Part shown: positions 5,723 through 6,242 of the stretch, piece by piece
Position numbering within the stretch: the first letter of the stretch is position 1
Layout: every line of letters starts with the position of its first letter
Source of the DNA: an uncultured Bacteroidales bacterium
GTDB taxonomy: Bacteria; Bacteroidota; Bacteroidia; Bacteroidales; UBA932
Assembly: GCA_900541925.1 (NCBI GenBank)
Contig: UQMB01000029.1
Location: 1 to 6,242 of the forward strand
Length of the DNA stretch: 6,242 nucleotides
Direction of reading: 5' to 3'
The notes under the pieces: generated by a model
The model's database searches: none
Told to the model about the DNA's origin: nothing
The model's input: the letters and a program-made list of their open reading frames with translations, nothing else
Translations under genes and position numbers: made by a program

Positions 5723-5858
5723 GAGCATCGGGCTTTTGTCAAACAATTCCCCCGTCCGAGCGGCAGTTGATGAGCATTGGCGCGTCTGAGCATCGGGCTT
5801 TTGTCCGGGCAAAGTCGCGTTTCGCCGGCCAAAAGGCTCAGGAACACAGTTTTGTCCG
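5723..5858. repeat. Scattered 18-bp direct repeats
   Basis: GAGCATCGGGCTTTTGTC occurs exactly at 5723-5740 and again at 5788-5805, 65 bp apart. A diverged third copy, GAACACAGTTTTGTCCG, is at 5842-5858. The sequence between copies is not clearly related. No coding function is supported. Confidence 0.5.
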
Positions 5859-6006
5859 TAGAAATGCTGTTACACCGGACATATTGTGTGCATCGTTGGT
5901 GGCATTTTCTGGCGGAAAGTGCCGCGCGTGCCTTGCCCTTCCCGACGTCCCAGCGTCCGACCTGCCCGCTCTCATTCACTCCCGGAGGAACGCCTCCTGC
6001 CAGACC

Positions 6007-6147
6007 CTCTGCGGCATCCGTCGCTGCCAGGTGTGAGCCTATTCCGGCATTTTCGCTCACACCTGACCTTTCCACCTGCCCTGCATGGCTCTCTGCGGCA
6101 CCCGTCTCCTCCAGGTGTGAGCCGTTTTCGCCGAATCGGCTCACACC
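6007..6147. repeat. Twin hairpins within an 84-bp direct repeat
   Basis: Two copies of a unit start at 6007 and 6091 with CTCTGCGGCAYCCGTC and continue to CCAGGTGTGAGCC; 29 of the first 33 bases agree. Each copy then forms a perfect 11-bp hairpin: CAGGTGTGAGC (6028-6038) with GCTCACACCTG (6055-6065), and GGTGTGAGCCG (6114-6124) with CGGCTCACACC (6137-6147). Loops are 16 and 12 nt. The stems are identical in their core while the loops differ, suggesting that the paired structure is what is kept. No T-run follows either hairpin, so they are not ordinary intrinsic terminators. Confidence 0.65.
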
Positions 6148-6208
6148 GGCGTCGTGTAACTCAGGCTCTGGGCCCGGCACTATGGCAGCGGGCGCCCGGG
6201 AACAGGCA

Positions 6209-6242
6209 GCCTCCTGCGATGCTTTTGTGTTGAGCAGGAGGC
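6209..6242. repeat. Inverted repeat at the right edge
   Basis: GCCTCCTGC (6209-6217) and GCAGGAGGC (6234-6242) are perfect 9-bp complements around a 16-nt loop. The window ends exactly at the right arm, so the stem may continue beyond it. The left arm also recurs as a direct copy at 5992-6000. Confidence 0.5.

Larger units (their letters stand above)
5021..6242. other. 1.2-kb stretch without a convincing gene
   Basis: All open frames on both strands were examined. Those of 60-171 codons between 5406 and 6233 are overlapping, rich in Arg, Pro, Ser, Ala and Cys, often begin at TTG or GTG, and show no domain, hydrophobic segment or conserved motif. 5048-5270 holds only minor palindromes (for example TGACAT/ATGTCA at 5221-5226 and 5241-5246). 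5580-5700 is somewhat AT-richer and holds CCTGTC/GACAGG at 5620-5625 and 5636-5641. The rest contains the repeat and regulatory candidates listed separately. No tRNA, rRNA or transposase was seen. Confidence 0.6.

Noticed and set aside
5665..6180. 171-codon minus-strand frame with internal 28-residue repetition (GSHLEETGAAE / GSHLAATDAAE)
   Set aside because: The repetition is simply the 84-bp DNA repeat with hairpins read in one frame; the remainder shows no domain, and the plus strand is open over the same bases.

Overview
The window looks like chromosomal DNA of a fairly GC-rich member of the Bacteroidales (Bacteroidota). Three things point there: promoters of the TTTG / TAnnTTTG type read by the Bacteroidota primary sigma factor, A-rich leaders without a clear Shine-Dalgarno sequence, and a small membrane protein of the DUF4491 type, a family I know from Bacteroidales. 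Genus cannot be fixed from the sequence alone; an Alistipes-like or similar GC-rich gut lineage would fit.

Left to right: positions 1-168 are non-coding and rich in short inverted repeats, probably the tail of an upstream transcription unit. A promoter at 169-200 sits directly in front of polA (DNA polymerase I, 205-2814). polA overlaps a small ECF-type sigma factor gene (2786-3382), which overlaps rsmG (16S rRNA G527 methyltransferase, 3375-3992). The overlaps imply one co-transcribed and probably translationally coupled unit joining DNA repair, transcription control and ribosome maturation. rpmH (ribosomal protein L34, 4011-4163, only 50 residues) follows with its own strong promoter buried in the end of rsmG, and ends in a hairpin terminator at 4183-4224.

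From about 4231 to 4690 there is no convincing gene. This stretch holds two degenerate tandem arrays, one with a period of about 38 bp and one of about 50-51 bp. A DUF4491-type membrane protein gene lies on the minus strand (4733-5020), converging on rpmH.

The last 1.2 kb (5021-6242) has no gene I would defend. It holds a promoter-like module with a hairpin just downstream (5387-5438), a short minus-strand open frame with a helix-turn-helix-like pattern (5271-5438), scattered 18-bp repeats (5723-5858), a pair of hairpins within an 84-bp direct repeat (6007-6147) and an inverted repeat at the right edge (6209-6242).

No mobile element, CRISPR array, tRNA or rRNA was recognised. The points most worth a second look are the sigma factor without a visible anti-sigma partner inside a housekeeping operon, a Pol I whose proofreading motifs are missing, a polA promoter placed so close to the ATG that the mRNA may be leaderless, a palindrome on the rpmH -7 box, and the repeat-rich non-coding DNA on both sides of the DUF4491-type gene.
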